Shown here one piece after another: positions 63,328 to 64,000 of a stretch of DNA of 64,000 bases. Source of the DNA: Marinomonas vulgaris (GTDB taxonomy: Bacteria > Pseudomonadota > Gammaproteobacteria > Pseudomonadales > Marinomonadaceae); NCBI RefSeq assembly GCF_018145875.1, contig NZ_JAGSSV010000003.1:151240-215239 (forward strand), given 5' to 3'. The notes below the pieces were generated by a model. It made no database searches, was not told the origin of the DNA, and worked only from the letters and a program-made list of their open reading frames with translations. The stretch's first letter is position 1. Each line of letters starts with the position of its first letter. The position numbers and the translations under genes are program-made.

Positions 63328-64000
63328 TTACTTCTACCATCCATGTACCATTTTCCAAATCACGTATGATATTATTGACTGCTTCTGTGATTGCAAAATT
63401 TAAAACTTTACCATTTAGTGTTGCATCATAGCTCGCTGTAGAGCCAAAGCCTACAACTTCACGATTACTAAGTTCGTATTCACCTGCTGCTTGGGTAGAG
63501 TAAACAATTTCCCCATTTACAACATCTACGATATTAATGCTAACTTTTGCGTATGCTGTCTGAGTTTTTCCAGACCCAAGAATACCGAACAGTTGTTTAT
63601 CACCAGTCAATTTTCTACCAAATTCAGTAACATCACCAGTAATAGTATATCTTGCACCTGTCAAAGTTTGTTTTACGCCATTAAGCTCTGCTTCACGTTG
63701 CAAGACCTCTAAGTTCTCTCTGTCTACTACTTTAAATCGATTTGTCTGTTGGAGATGAGTTTTAAGAATAGTTTTAGATTGATTTCCTAACTTGTCAGTG
63801 CCTGACGAGAAAAGACCTTGCATGTATGAAGATCTATTTTGGAAGTTACCGACAACCAACGTGGTTTTGAGTCCTTTGTAGTCAGTGTTATAACTCTGTA
63901 CGGTTTCGGACTCTACAGCACGATGTGATTGGCTGACAGAGCAACCTGTAATTGTTAAGCTTGTTGCTATAGATAGTGCAATTACAGAATTCTTTAAGGA
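63314..64000 (-). CDS. CsgG/HfaB-like lipoprotein, start outside the window
   Basis: At least 228 residues; the frame continues to the window edge, so only a few N-terminal residues are missing. A lipobox (LTITGCS) is visible about 27 residues before the TTLVVGNFQNRS strand. CsgG-type features are VVGNFQNRSSYMQGLF, LKTHLQQTNRFKVVDRENLEVLQREAEL and SINIVDVVNGEIVYSTQAAGE. CsgG is the curli secretion channel, but this trio lacks curli genes, so the role may be a different envelope complex. Confidence 0.85.
   Translation of the reverse strand, partial: SLKNSVIALSIATSLTITGCSVSQSHRAVESETVQSYNTDYKGLKTTLVVGNFQNRSSYMQGLFSSGTDKLGNQSKTILKTHLQQTNRFKVVDRENLEVLQREAELNGVKQTLTGARYTITGDVTEFGRKLTGDKQLFGILGSGKTQTAYAKVSINIVDVVNGEIVYSTQAAGEYELSNREVVGFGSTASYDATLNGKVLNFAITEAVNNIIRDLENGTWMVEVNDKK

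Overview
The window reads as a densely coded chromosomal segment of a marine gammaproteobacterium, most likely Oceanospirillales close to Marinomonas. The basis is the style of the proteins and the gene set: hemF-aroE, a cyoABCDE quinol oxidase with SCO1/PCuAC copper proteins, a NorR-Hmp NO module, a hydroxyproline operon, a DcaP-like porin and the GAK-type operon. No tRNA, rRNA, prophage, insertion sequence or CRISPR was seen. The genus call is inference from recognised families, not from a database search.

Layout. 0-4.6 kb: trans-4-hydroxyproline catabolism (epimerase, FAD oxidase, pyrroline-carboxylate deaminase, pyrroline-2-carboxylate reductase, and the end of a convergent 2-ketoglutarate semialdehyde dehydrogenase) with a palindromic operator. 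4.7-8.8 kb: lpxM-like acyltransferase, hemF, aroE, a FemAB/GNAT-like protein. 8.8-9.7 kb: a DUF4258/HTH toxin-antitoxin pair with a palindromic operator on its promoter. 9.7-13.5 kb: NO detoxification (hmp, norR, truncated haemoglobin) with a sigma54 promoter and NorR sites. 13.5-13.8 kb: a cluster of DnaA-box matches before a MATE exporter. 15.3-22.6 kb: AT-rich outer-membrane protein, LldR-like regulator with Fe-S D-lactate dehydrogenase, DUF2798 protein, and a divergent PNPOx-like/MocR pair. 23-30 kb: cyoABCDE, SCO1, an unknown Cys-containing exported protein, PCuAC and a TlpA-like thioredoxin. 30-38 kb: a tannase-family protein without its catalytic serine, a GGCT-fold protein, rsmC, an AGCS symporter, yehS, a porin and an AraC regulator. 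38-46 kb: diguanylate cyclase and a complete dppABCDF-type peptide ABC transporter. 46.5-48.3 kb: hipA-hipB in unusual order under three palindromes spaced exactly 41 bp. 48.3-55.3 kb: a beta-hydroxyacid dehydrogenase, GGCT/AIG2 protein, TSUP transporter, LuxR regulator, a frameshifted PAS-PAS chemotaxis transducer, and a TPR-LicD-cytidylyltransferase fusion. 55.5-61.5 kb: a tightly overlapping six-gene operon (PhoU-like/APH kinase, GAK ATP-grasp, HprK-related kinase, histidine phosphatase, metallophosphoesterase, amphi-Trp protein) with a near-perfect Pho box in front. 61.7-64 kb: a small exported protein and an AT-rich lipoprotein trio (CsgG-like, DUF4810, DUF799).

The most interesting system is the 55.5-61.5 kb operon. 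It pairs two kinases and a ligase-type ATP-grasp enzyme with two phosphatases and a tiny amphi-Trp protein, and its control region suggests PhoB activation under phosphate limitation. Its substrate and biological role cannot be read from the sequence.
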